Made by a program: the position numbers and the translations under genes. A stretch of 64,000 nt of DNA from Desulfurococcaceae archaeon. Lineage in GTDB: Archaea > Thermoproteota > Thermoprotei_A > Sulfolobales > Ignisphaeraceae. Below the pieces are notes generated by a model. That model was not told the origin of the DNA, made no database searches, and saw nothing but the letters and a program-made list of their open reading frames with translations. Where the stretch lies: positions 1 to 64,000 of the forward strand of contig JAJHRF010000004.1 in the NCBI GenBank assembly GCA_020832925.1, written 5' to 3'. This document shows positions 18,839 through 27,426 of this stretch, one piece after another. How positions within the stretch are numbered: the stretch's first letter is position 1; each line of letters begins with the position of its first letter.

Positions 18839-18942
18839 AGTCTAGTGTAGACAGAATGAGTGTATACAGAACCAGACTTCAAAATAGAAAAATTAAAAAC
18901 TGAGCTCACGCTTTTAACAAGTTGCTAAGCGGGTTGATGCCA

Positions 18943-20085
18943 ATGGTGTTTACCTTAAGGTATGAACAAACAACACTATACTTTGGTGTAAATGGATTAG
19001 AAAAAGCTAAGAGCTTTCTGGCTGGTCGTGAAAAGGTTGTTATCGCTACGGGAAAGACCTCCGCCAAAGTTTCTGGAGCCCTAGGAGATGTTGAGAAGGT
19101 TTTAAAGGAGTTTGGAGCAAGCTATGTTATATACGATAATATTTCTCCGAATCCATGGGCTAGTCAGGTAGAGGAGCTTGCAAAGATTATTTGGAGTGAG
19201 GGGGCTGACGCAGTAATAGCTATTGGTGGTGGTAGCCCCATAGATGCTGCTAAGGTTGCTAGCGTTATTGCTGTTAGTGGTGGTACTGTTAAGGACATTG
19301 TAAGGGGTAGGAAGCCGAAGAGGAGCGTGCCTCTAATGGCTATAAATCTTACTCATGGAACTGGTACAGAAATTGATAGGTATGCTGTTGTCACGCTTAA
19401 TGAGGAGAGGGAGAAGCATGGTTTGAGTGTTAAGTACCCTGAGATCTCTATAGATGATCCCAGATACACGTTGACTCTTGACAGGAGACAGACTATATAT
19501 ACATCACTTGACGCCTTCTATCACTCATACGAATCAGCAACATCAACCGTTAGGAACATGCTCATAGAGTCAATGGCTCGTGAAGCTGTTAGGCATATTG
19601 TTGAAGCTCTGCCTAGAGCTGTGAACGATCTGAGGAATGTTGATCTTAGGGAGAGACTTCTATATGCATCCATGATAGCTGGCATAGCTATAGACGCTGG
19701 CTCAACGCATCTTAACCACGCCATTGAGCATGCACTAAGTGGTCTACAGCCAAAGCTTGCACATGGATGTGGTCTTGCACTTCTTGGACCAAGAATCGTT
19801 TACTACACGCACAAGGCTGTACCCGAAGCCTCTGCCTCAATAATAAGGATTATAGACCCTACAATAAAGCCTGTAGCTGATGATGCTGAGAAGGTGCAGA
19901 AAGCTGTTGAGAGGTTCCAGAAAGAAGTTGGGTTTGAGGAGAGATTGAGTGATTATGGCTTCACAGAGAAGGATATTAATACAATTGTTGAGTACACTAT
20001 GAAGAGACTTGGCTACATGTACTCAAATACGCCATTCACAGTAACTGAAGAGATTATAAGGGATGTTGTTAGAAGTGCTATCTAA
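18943..20085 (+). CDS. Iron-containing alcohol dehydrogenase
   Basis: About 380 residues. The NAD(P)-binding part has GGGSPIDAAK, the standard GGGS motif. The metal-binding half has ligands in TSLDAFYH (D190, H194), LNHAIEH (H259) and KLAHG (H274), all four present. Group III dehydrogenases of this type interconvert alcohols and aldehydes. ATG at 18943 is preferred; TTG at 18922 and ATG at 18937 are also in frame. It is the only intact gene in an island of broken ones, and its G+C content and codon use look higher than in neighbours, which suggests transfer. Confidence 0.87.
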   Translation: MVFTLRYEQTTLYFGVNGLEKAKSFLAGREKVVIATGKTSAKVSGALGDVEKVLKEFGASYVIYDNISPNPWASQVEELAKIIWSEGADAVIAIGGGSPIDAAKVASVIAVSGGTVKDIVRGRKPKRSVPLMAINLTHGTGTEIDRYAVVTLNEEREKHGLSVKYPEISIDDPRYTLTLDRRQTIYTSLDAFYHSYESATSTVRNMLIESMAREAVRHIVEALPRAVNDLRNVDLRERLLYASMIAGIAIDAGSTHLNHAIEHALSGLQPKLAHGCGLALLGPRIVYYTHKAVPEASASIIRIIDPTIKPVADDAEKVQKAVERFQKEVGFEERLSDYGFTEKDINTIVEYTMKRLGYMYSNTPFTVTEEIIRDVVRSAI

Positions 20086-20094
20086 ACATAATCT

Positions 20095-20120
20095 CTTTTA
20101 ATCTCTTTTTACTTGTTCCT
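20095..20120 (+). terminator. T-rich terminator after the alcohol dehydrogenase
   Basis: Two runs of T (CTTTTAATC and CTTTTTACTTG) begin 10 bases after the stop, as expected for archaeal transcription end sites. Confidence 0.4.
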
Positions 20121-20169
20121 CTCTTTCCGCTCTTGAGATATTTAACCTTAGTAAGCATAGAATATATTC

Positions 20170-21629
20170 TTGGCACCTAAAACGGTGCACTCAATGCCTA
20201 AAGAGGCCATGCTCTACAGGGTTCTAGACCCCTCTAAGAATCTTGTTAAATGTACTGTGTATCCTAGGAGGTGTAAGCTTGCTGATAACCAGTATGGCTT
20301 CTGTGGTATTAGGTGGAATTTTGGTGGGAAACTATACCTGGTCTCCCATAGCTTGACAATAGCAGTTGCTATAGATCCTATAGAGAAGAAGCCTCTGTAC
20401 CACTTTAATCCGGGCTCCCTGGTCTTCTCGATGTCTACAACAGGGCTGTAGCTGGGTATGTGCTCTCTGCTAGAACTGGGATATTAGTCAGAGAAGGGTT
20501 ATAGCTGGGTGGAAACTACCACCAGAGCTAGCTATTGAACTAACGCAGACGTATGGTGCCCAGGGAATTACCTATACCTATAATGAACCTGTGGTGTTTA
20601 TAGAGTATGCATACGATGTTGAAGTGCTGGCCAAGAAACATGGGTTCTTCAATACAATGGTTACAAATGGTTACATGACTAATGAGACTGTGGATCTAGT
20701 GGCAAAGTATATCGATGCCGCGACAGTTGATCTCAAGGGTCATGGAGACAAGTAGTTCGCTAGGAAATTTAGTCTTATACCCGATACTGAGCCTGTTTTT
20801 TAGGCTATGATTGAGCTGAAGAAAAAGGGTGTGTTTATAGAGGTTGCAGACCTTGTAGTCCTTAGATATGGTGACGATCTTGAAAAGGCTAAGAAACTTG
20901 CTAGGTGAATTGTTGAAAATCTTGATCCTGAAACACCTGTACACTTCCTAAGATTCCACGGACTACAAGCTTCTAGACCTTCCATCAACACCTATAGCAA
21001 CTCTTGAGAAACATATAAAGATTGCAAAGGATGAGGGACTTCACTACGTATGCATAGGTACTGTGTCTGGACACGAATATGAGAACACATATTGCCCAAG
21101 GTGTGGAAGACCGTTGATTAGAAGGATAGGATTTGACATTGTTGAGCTTAATCTGACTGAGGATATGAGATGCCCATACGGTGGATATAAGATTAATATT
21201 GCTGGTAAGATTCATCCTACCTACAAGATAGATCACTTTGTATACATACCTCTAGAGACTTTGAGAAGTGTTGGGAAGCCTCTGAAGCTTGCAAAGCTTT
21301 AGAATGTGCTTCATGAGTGAGGGTACTACGTAGCTGATGACAGGATTAGAAACATTCTAAAAGAGTTCATAGTCAAAGACATACTTGTGGAGTTCCCAGA
21401 TGGCACCATAGGCTTTCCAGAATGGGGTAAGTGGTACATTCCTAGAAACGTTATGAGAGTGAAGTCTCTCAACCCATACAAGTTCTACCAGCGTTACGGA
21501 TCCTACGCAGTAACTATTAGGAAAATGGGTCTACTAGTTGAAGAGACTCTCAGAATCATTCATGGGAGAGCCTTGAAGGGTAAGATCGGTAAAGCTTTTG
21601 TGAACCGTGCTAGGGGTAGGGGTGTATGA
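20170..21629 (+). pseudogene. AmrS-like radical SAM enzyme, decayed
   Basis: Joining frames gives one protein of nearly 490 residues of the AmmeMemoRadiSam radical SAM group: N-terminal cysteine motif CTVYPRRCKLADNQYGFCG, then KKPLYHFNPGS, the SAM cluster motif as CSWVCALC, and GAQGITYTYNEPVVFIEYAY, ending in a domain with CPRCGRPLIRR. A one-base insertion near 20450 and a deletion near 20964 shift the frame. Stops replace expected Gln (20490s), Glu (after GDK and after PVF) and Trp (twice TGA). It lies just after the intact dehydrogenase and shares its composition. Not functional as read. Confidence 0.7.
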
Positions 21630-21666
21630 GTAGGGGAAGGTTTTAACGCATCTCCCCGTACAAAAT

Positions 21667-22080
21667 CATGATAATGATGGATAGCGAGCAGCTTCTCAGG
21701 TTAAGGTACGCAATAGTGATGCCAATGCTACCACCACTATCTGGAGCTCTCAATACTGAAGATGTTGAGGAGATAAATGTAGGTTAGTTGATCAACGTTG
21801 TTGAGCATTACATCAGCGCCTACAATTTAGAGGGGCCGAAGATTCTCGAAGAAACCTGCAGAAAACACTTCGGTAGATCCTGCGACGAGTTACAGCCCAA
21901 TGAGTTGCTAAATATACCTCTTAAGATGCTTAAAAGATGGAGTCTCATTCGATATCGTTGTAGAAACTATGGCGATACTATACAGCACGCTAGTATATAT
22001 GTTGAACATCGTAGCACCTGAGGAGTATGGCAAGCTATTGACAAGAGGGTTTATTATAGAAGATACACAGCAAACCTGAT
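21667..22080 (+). pseudogene. Decayed small gene of unknown function
   Basis: From ATG near 21667 the frame reads LLRLRYAIVMPMLPPLSGAL, hits TAG after EEINVG at 21786, resumes with INVVEHYISAYNLEGPKILE, then shifts by one base near 21950 to continue FDIVVETMAILYSTLVYMLN and ends with TGA at about 22078. Together this makes a helical protein of about 135 residues. Family not recognised. Same strand and composition as the AmrS remnant, so perhaps one former operon. Confidence 0.45.
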
Positions 22081-22143
22081 CTTCACCGTAATCATTATAC
22101 AGTACTCACACCATCTTTTGAGTCTTATATATCTGAGTGTGGT

Positions 22144-22470
22144 GTGGAAAATATTAGTGGGCCTCTGTCTCCGTTCTATCGAATTAAAAGACAGAGGTAT
22201 AGGAACAGGACCTATTACTATCTTTATAAAGAATGGTATAATGCTAATGCTAAGAGGAAGAGGTCTAAGCTTATTGGTAGATGCGATGAGCTGGAGAAGA
22301 TCGTTGAGGAGCTTGAGAAGCTTAAGCAAGGAGTTGATAGTTGTTGGTGCGGGGGGTGGGATTTGAACCCACGCAGGCCTACGCCAGCGGGTCTTAAGCC
22401 CGCCCCCTTTGACCTAGCTCGGGCACCCCCGCACTTATTTACAGCTCTATTTTCATATTTTGTTTTTTAG
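22144..22470 (+). mobile_element. Int(N) stub of an SSV-type integrase overlapping tRNA-Leu
   Basis: The frame reads YYLYKEWYNANAKRKRSKLI then GRCDELEKIVEELEKL before running antisense through tRNA-Leu as GGWDLNPRRPTPAG. This is the layout of SSV-family integrases, whose N-terminal part has a Y-x-Y-x-Y/K short basic region and whose coding sequence spans the att site, so integration splits it into Int(N) at the intact tRNA and Int(C) at the far end. The stub points at the tRNA 3' end as the model requires. No Int(C) with catalytic R-H-R-Y residues was seen to the left. Start uncertain (GTG at 22144). Confidence 0.6.
22345..22432 (-). tRNA. tRNA-Leu (anticodon TAA), CCA encoded
   Basis: Minus-strand cloverleaf of 88 bases with acceptor stem GCGGGGG/CCCCCGC, long variable arm typical of leucine tRNAs, anticodon loop CTTAAGA giving TAA, T loop GTTCAAATC, discriminator A and encoded CCA at 22347-22345. 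No intron. Its 3' half is overlapped by the Int(N) reading frame. Confidence 0.95.
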
Positions 22471-22493
22471 GGGTTAAATATTTATCAATACTT

Positions 22494-22549
22494 GGCTGTG
22501 ATGATGCACGAGCGTGTTGATTTATGATGTATGTCAAGAGTACTGAGCC
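22494..22549 (+). ncRNA. C/D box sRNA, candidate 2, overlapping a gene start
   Basis: C GTGATGA (22498-22504), 12-base guide TGCACGAGCGTG (22505-22516), D' TTGA (22517-22520), C' ATGATGT (22524-22530), 12-base guide ATGTCAAGAGTA (22531-22542), D CTGA (22543-22546). GGC (22494-22496) and GCC (22547-22549) close a short stem. C' contains the ATG start of the THUMP gene. TTAAATATTTATC upstream may serve as promoter. Confidence 0.68.
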
Positions 22550-23060
22550 GAGAGTATTTATTACTTGTGGTGTTGGTAAGGAGAAGTTTGTTTGTGATGA
22601 TGTTAAGAATATTTTATTTAGTGTTGGTGTTGATGTTGAATGTAGAAGTTTTGATGGTAGAGGTTTTGTTGTTATTTACTTTGGCGATGATGTTGATGTT
22701 ATTAAGGTTGTTAGAATTCTTGTTTCTAGGTATGTTAGGGGGTACTGGGTTATACCAATTGATATGGTCTGTAGAAGTAGTTATGAAGAAGTGTCGAAGT
22801 GTGCTATAGAAATTATTCTTTTGAAGGGCTTAGATCTTCCTCTACGTTTAGTTGGTGTTTGTAGGAAACGTGGTTTTGCTATAGATTCGTGTTCTAATCT
22901 TCTTAGATATGTAGGTGAGAAATTAGAGTCTTTAGGTATAGCTGTTGTGGATTTCAAGGATTACGACTATGTTCTTAGGATTGAGGTTGTATATGAAGAT
23001 ACTTTCTTATCACTTTACAGAAAAGAACAAGAGACTTTGTTTAGAGTTCAAAGGAGGTAA
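22524..23060 (+). CDS. THUMP-domain RNA-binding protein
   Basis: 178 residues. The body matches the THUMP fold of tRNA-modifying enzymes: an N-terminal ferredoxin-like part (RVFITCGVGKEKFVCDDVKN) and the THUMP core with CAIEIILLKGLDLPLRLVGV then CRKRGFAIDSCSNLLRYVGE and VLRIEVVYEDTFLSLYR. It has no catalytic domain, like Tan1/THUMPD1, which helps acetylate cytidine in tRNA; that role is inference. The annotated ATG lies inside the C/D box sRNA candidate, so translation may begin later or from the same transcript. The GTG-rich, TTT-rich first half is unusual. Confidence 0.75.
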   Translation: MMYVKSTEPRVFITCGVGKEKFVCDDVKNILFSVGVDVECRSFDGRGFVVIYFGDDVDVIKVVRILVSRYVRGYWVIPIDMVCRSSYEEVSKCAIEIILLKGLDLPLRLVGVCRKRGFAIDSCSNLLRYVGEKLESLGIAVVDFKDYDYVLRIEVVYEDTFLSLYRKEQETLFRVQRR

Positions 23061-23530
23061 TATTTCCTATACCCCGATATTCATCATAATTCAGTGGGCA
23101 TGACTTAAGACATCTATACTTATGCTTTTCTTAGAGGTTATATAAACTTTCGCTACAGTCTGTAACAAGAACAAGTTTTGTATTAGTTGTAGATATTTTA
23201 TGTATAGCCGTAGTATTTGGTCAACCACTTCCTCTAAACAATTTCTAAAGCCATCTAAACACATAGAAATAGTTGAAAATCTCTGCGAATCTACATCGAT
23301 AAAGGTTCAGCAACTCGCTAAGTTGTCTCCGAGACATAGATAAGAAGTTTAATATACGTGAGTAGCTCATGGATTAATACTCTGATATGAAGTGGTGAAA
23401 CCCTGAACTAGGCAAGGAATTCTTACAAGAAAACAGTTTATTGCCTTGGAGAAACCCTTTATATTAAGTCTTAAATACTTCAGCTATACCACAGAGTTTA
23501 ACAGTTGGTTTTATACGTGGTGGTATTAAT

Positions 23531-24682
23531 TTGAGGAAGGTTTACGTTGTCGGAGTAGGTATGACTAAGATCGATAGACATTATGATAAAGGTTTTGCAG
23601 AACTTGTACACGAAGCTTTTGTTAAAGCTTACGAAGATTCTCGTGGAGCTGAACCAGAGGCTGTTGTTGTTGGTAATATGCTTAGCAGTTCTCTATATCA
23701 GCAAGACTCTTTAACAGCTCTAGTTGCTGACGCTATGGGTTTGAGGGGTAGAGGAGGGTTCAAGGTTGAAGCAGCATGCGGAAGCGGTGGTTATGCATTT
23801 GTTGCTGGTTACAGTCTTGTAGCCTCTGGTTTATACGATGTTATTGCTGTTGTAGGTGTTGAGAAGATGTCTGACTACCCAACAGCTAGAGTTACATCAG
23901 CACTAGCTCAAGCTGCTGATGCTGAGCATGAGGTTATATATGGAGCTAGTTTCCCAGGGTTGAATGCTCTAGCTATGAGACTCTACATGAAGATCTACAG
24001 AGCTTCTAGAGAAGATCTAGCACTATGGCCTGTTAGAATGCATGAATACGCTTACTACAATCCCTATGCACAGCTGAGGAATAGGATAACAGTTGAAGAT
24101 GTATTGAAATCTACAACAATAGCAGACCCGATAAAGTTGATGGACTCTGCACCAGTAGGTGATGGAGCAGCTGTTGTAATACTTGCATCAGAGGACATGG
24201 CTAAGAAGTTTAACGATACACCTATACAAATAGCTGGTGTAGGGTTGGGAAGCGATGCTCTAGATCTTAGCTCTAGAGATGATCTGTTAAAACCTTTGAG
24301 CATAGTTAAAGCATCAGAGAAAGCTTATAGAATGGCTAAGGTAGAGTCTAAGGATATAGATGTTGCTGAGATCCACGACGCTTTCACAATAACAGCTCTC
24401 CTCTGTATAGAAGGTCTGCGATTCGCTGAATGGGGAACATCGTGGAAGATGATTAAAGAAGGTAGGTTTACTAAAGATGATAAACCAGCTCTAAATCTTA
24501 GTGGAGGATTGAAAGCTAGAGGACATCCCGTAGGTGCTACAGGTGTATATCAGGTAGCTGAGATAGCTATGCAGCTTAGAGGAGATTTCCCAGGGGTAAA
24601 AGCTTCTTCACCTAGCATAGGGTTAGCTCTAAATACTGGTGGTGTAGCAACACTAACATCTGTAGTAATCCTTAAGAGGTGA
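23531..24682 (+). CDS. Thiolase-family protein (acetyl-CoA acetyltransferase-like)
   Basis: 383 residues starting at TTG. The nucleophile is in KVEAACGSGGYAF; EIHDAFTI and GGLKARGHPVGATG supply the further conserved His and Gly residues of archaeal thiolases. In archaea this enzyme condenses two acetyl-CoA for the mevalonate route to isoprenoid lipids, acting in a complex with a DUF35 protein, here the next gene. The HMG-CoA synthase that usually precedes the pair is not present in the 470 bases before it. Spacer 23061-23530 shows no further gene. Confidence 0.88.
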   Translation: MRKVYVVGVGMTKIDRHYDKGFAELVHEAFVKAYEDSRGAEPEAVVVGNMLSSSLYQQDSLTALVADAMGLRGRGGFKVEAACGSGGYAFVAGYSLVASGLYDVIAVVGVEKMSDYPTARVTSALAQAADAEHEVIYGASFPGLNALAMRLYMKIYRASREDLALWPVRMHEYAYYNPYAQLRNRITVEDVLKSTTIADPIKLMDSAPVGDGAAVVILASEDMAKKFNDTPIQIAGVGLGSDALDLSSRDDLLKPLSIVKASEKAYRMAKVESKDIDVAEIHDAFTITALLCIEGLRFAEWGTSWKMIKEGRFTKDDKPALNLSGGLKARGHPVGATGVYQVAEIAMQLRGDFPGVKASSPSIGLALNTGGVATLTSVVILKR

Positions 24683-24687
24683 TAGAT

Positions 24688-25086
24688 ATGATTATGTCTC
24701 CTGCTCGTGTTTGGAGAGAAAGAGGTTCTAGACTAAGACTCGAAGGATCTAGATGTAAGAAATGTGGAAAGATGTTCTATCCACCGAAACCTTCTTGTCC
24801 TTACTGTAGTTCGCTAGAAACTGAGAGAATTGAGTTACCTAGGAAAGGTAAGGTGATAAGCTGGACAATAGAGTACACCGTACCTGAAGGGTATAGAGCA
24901 GAAGCACCTCTAGTAATAGCTCTTATAGAGCTTGATAACGGTGTCAAAGTTCTATCAGCTTTAACAGATGTAGAACCTGATAAAGTTTACGACGGTATGG
25001 AGGTAGAAGCTGTGCTTAGAATATTGTGGGTTGAAGGTGCCGAAGGTCTCATAGTCTACGGGATAAAATTCGTACCTATACAATAA
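24688..25086 (+). CDS. DUF35 OB-fold protein with zinc ribbon, thiolase partner
   Basis: About 132 residues. The zinc ribbon is CKKCGKMFYPPKPSCPYC; the OB-fold half contains KGKVISWTIEYTVPEG. In archaea DUF35 protein bridges thiolase and HMG-CoA synthase and channels acetoacetyl-CoA. The ATG at 24688 has GAGGTG six bases before it, so I prefer it over the GTG at 24679 that overlaps the thiolase stop. Translationally coupled with thiolase. Confidence 0.85.
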   Translation: MIMSPARVWRERGSRLRLEGSRCKKCGKMFYPPKPSCPYCSSLETERIELPRKGKVISWTIEYTVPEGYRAEAPLVIALIELDNGVKVLSALTDVEPDKVYDGMEVEAVLRILWVEGAEGLIVYGIKFVPIQ

Positions 25087-25110
25087 TCATAGTCCACAAC
25101 TGTGTTCTTC

Positions 25111-26598
25111 ATGAATAAGAGGATTAGAGCGATACTTTTCTCCATATCTATCACGATCTCGACCACGATGCTCATAGCTCTTGTAGAGGGTGTTCTCTTC
25201 TACATATACTCTATATTAACAGGGAATCTCGTAGAGTTGGAAGCCTCAAACAGATTCATACTAATCGTGGTAACGATCTCTATACCTAGTATACTAATTT
25301 CTATCAGTTTAAGAGGTTCTGCTCTAACAGAGATTGAGGATGCTATAATAGCTATATCTATTGCGTGGATAGCTATACCCGCTATCAATGCCTTCATATA
25401 CAGCTACACCGTGGGTATAGACTACATAGACGGGTTTTTTGAATCGTTAAGCGGTTTCACTGGAACTGGTCTCACAATATTCTCTAGACCTGAAGATCTA
25501 CCCTATACAATCCTTATCTGGAGAGCTACAACACAGTGGATAGGTGAGCTTGGTGTAATAGTTTTTTCTGTAGCTTTGCTACCCTATATCCATAGGGTTC
25601 TGGGGAGGATATACTTAGCTGAACGAGGTGTTAGACTAGGGCCAACGATTCTGTCTACAACTAGAAGACTTCTAACTATATACCTCTTCCTCACTTTTAC
25701 AGGGGTCTTGATGCTGATGATGAGCGGAATGAATTTCCTAGATGCTGTAGCGCATTCAATGACAGGTATAGCTACAGGTGGCATGTCTACAAATTCCCAA
25801 AACATAGGTTTCTGGTACAATATCGCTGGATATAGAGTGTTGTTAACCTCGGTTATCATCATGGTTTTCGGAGCCCTAAATTTTGCTGATCTTCATAACT
25901 TGTTTAGGGGAAAAGTGAAGAAATTCCTGAGAAGCCCCGAAGTTAAGTGGTTCTTCTACATCACATTATTCTTATTAGCAACAGTTATAGCTATAGTTAT
26001 AATCTGCTATGGGTTTGACATCGAATTAATAGGTTTAGCTATATACAACACTATCTCTGGACTTACAACAACAGGTTTCCAGGTTGGTTATATAGGGAAA
26101 GAATATAGCGAAATTCTTAAACTAGTTATCGTAATAGCTATGGCTATAGGGGGTGCCACTTTCTCTACGGCTGGAGGTATTAAGATTAAGAGAATTATTA
26201 TAGCGTTGAAAGCTCTTGGCTGGTCTTTTGCAAAACCATTCCTACCAGAGAAAGCTTATTTCGTTAAAAGAGTTGGTGAAGAAGTTATCGATGAAGAGAA
26301 TATAGCCTCGACCTACGCATACATAGTGTTATACATGCTAACAGCAATTACTATCTCTGTACTGCTCTACATAACCCTGAACTTGAGCGGGTATGTATGG
26401 AGTAGGAATTATATCGATGCTCTTTTCGAAACAGTATCAGCTCTATCCTGTGTAGGACTTACAACAGGTATAACCTCTATCTCTATGCCTATACAAGCAA
26501 AGGTATTGCTAATGGTAGCTATGTATTTTGGGCGATTAGAATTCTCACCTCTATACATAGTTATAGGGTATCGGTATAGAAGTAAAATGATATTGTAA
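25111..26598 (+). CDS. trkH: TrkH/KtrB-family potassium transporter subunit
   Basis: About 495 residues. Four pore loops are visible, each with the filter glycine: SGFTGTGLTI, TGIATGGMST, SGLTTTGFQVG and SALSCVGLTTG, between pairs of spans, so the four-fold M1-P-M2 plan is complete. These subunits let K+ enter driven by membrane potential or a Na+/H+ gradient and are gated by an RCK (TrkA) ring, which is the next gene. ATG at 25111 is preferred to the GTG at 25102. Confidence 0.92.
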   Translation: MNKRIRAILFSISITISTTMLIALVEGVLFYIYSILTGNLVELEASNRFILIVVTISIPSILISISLRGSALTEIEDAIIAISIAWIAIPAINAFIYSYTVGIDYIDGFFESLSGFTGTGLTIFSRPEDLPYTILIWRATTQWIGELGVIVFSVALLPYIHRVLGRIYLAERGVRLGPTILSTTRRLLTIYLFLTFTGVLMLMMSGMNFLDAVAHSMTGIATGGMSTNSQNIGFWYNIAGYRVLLTSVIIMVFGALNFADLHNLFRGKVKKFLRSPEVKWFFYITLFLLATVIAIVIICYGFDIELIGLAIYNTISGLTTTGFQVGYIGKEYSEILKLVIVIAMAIGGATFSTAGGIKIKRIIIALKALGWSFAKPFLPEKAYFVKRVGEEVIDEENIASTYAYIVLYMLTAITISVLLYITLNLSGYVWSRNYIDALFETVSALSCVGLTTGITSISMPIQAKVLLMVAMYFGRLEFSPLYIVIGYRYRSKMIL

Positions 26599-26684
26599 AT
26601 ATCGTAAGCTTTATAAATCGCTAGCGACAAAACAGTAAACCTGATATCTAATAAAAACCCTTTATAATATCTGGTTAAAATACT

Positions 26685-27326
26685 ATGAGGATTTTAATTG
26701 TAGGAGCTACTGATGAAGCTCTAGATATAATTCGCGAGTTAGTGAAGAATAAACACGAGGTTGTAGTTGTAGATGATAATAAGAGTCGTATAGATAGAGT
26801 TGTACAGGAACTCGATATAGCTGCTCATCTCTTCTCCTTCATAGATCTAGAAGTTTTTCAGCAAATAGGTATGCATAGAGCTGACGTAGTTATAGCTATG
26901 CACCCTATCGACACTATAAACATAATAGTATGTACAATTGCTAAATACTTCAGAGTACCGAAGGTATACGCAATTGTAAATAGTAGAGAATCAGCGAATA
27001 TCTTGGAGAAACTAGGGCTTTCCAATAGTGTTAAAGTAAAATCGAGAGCTATGTTTAAAGAAGTACTGGAGATGGTGTACAACATAAAGATAGCTGAACT
27101 CGATGATAAATATTACCTAGTTATAGCTACTGTCGAAGAAGGTAGTAACCTAATCGATAAAAAAGTTGAGGAGGTCGAAGATGAAGGTGTGAAGGTTTTA
27201 ACCATAGTATCTAACGATAACAATGTCGTGAACTTCGATAAAAACTACAGCTTTAAGAAGAAAGATAAAGTTCTGTTTATTGTTGATAAGGGTAAGTTTA
27301 GTTCATTTCTATCCAGTTTCACTTAA
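26685..27326 (+). CDS. trkA: TrkA-type RCK/KTN regulatory protein
   Basis: 213 residues. The N-terminal Rossmann motif MRILIVGATDEALDIIRELV and VVVVDDNKSRID bind NAD(H) or a nucleotide; a TrkA-C (RCK_C) domain occupies about 135-213 (ATVEEGSNLIDKKVEEVE). It would form the cytoplasmic gating ring of TrkH, its upstream neighbour 86 bases away. A TATA-like TTATAATAT (26662) may give it its own promoter. Confidence 0.9.
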   Translation: MRILIVGATDEALDIIRELVKNKHEVVVVDDNKSRIDRVVQELDIAAHLFSFIDLEVFQQIGMHRADVVIAMHPIDTINIIVCTIAKYFRVPKVYAIVNSRESANILEKLGLSNSVKVKSRAMFKEVLEMVYNIKIAELDDKYYLVIATVEEGSNLIDKKVEEVEDEGVKVLTIVSNDNNVVNFDKNYSFKKKDKVLFIVDKGKFSSFLSSFT

Positions 27327-27426
27327 TGAAGATATACCAACATATTATCACATAAATAGATATAAGATAGATAACTTGACTACTTAGTGTACCTATGTAC
27401 CTAGTTTACCTCAGGTGTACCAATAT

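Noticed and set aside
20170-21629. In-frame TAG codons read as pyrrolysine in the AmrS-like gene
   Set aside because: TGA stops and frame shifts are also present, replaced residues are ordinary Gln, Glu and Trp, and no pyrrolysine genes are seen.
22118-22366. Second open frame overlapping the Int(N) stub
   Set aside because: Its product is low-complexity and lacks the YYLYK pattern; it is a shifted reading of the same DNA.
23085-23120. Half C/D box pattern on the minus strand (CTGA, three bases, ATGATGA)
   Set aside because: The D'/C' pair is exact but no D box lies 10-15 bases after it and the outer C box is poor, so a complete sRNA cannot be drawn.
23365-23425. CTGA-ATGAAGT-CTGA pattern resembling a C/D sRNA
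   Set aside because: The C' box ATGAAGT breaks the TGATGA core and the guide is only nine bases.
24679-24687. GTG start of the DUF35 gene
   Set aside because: The GAGGTG ribosome site would then contain the start codon; the ATG at 24688 is placed correctly.
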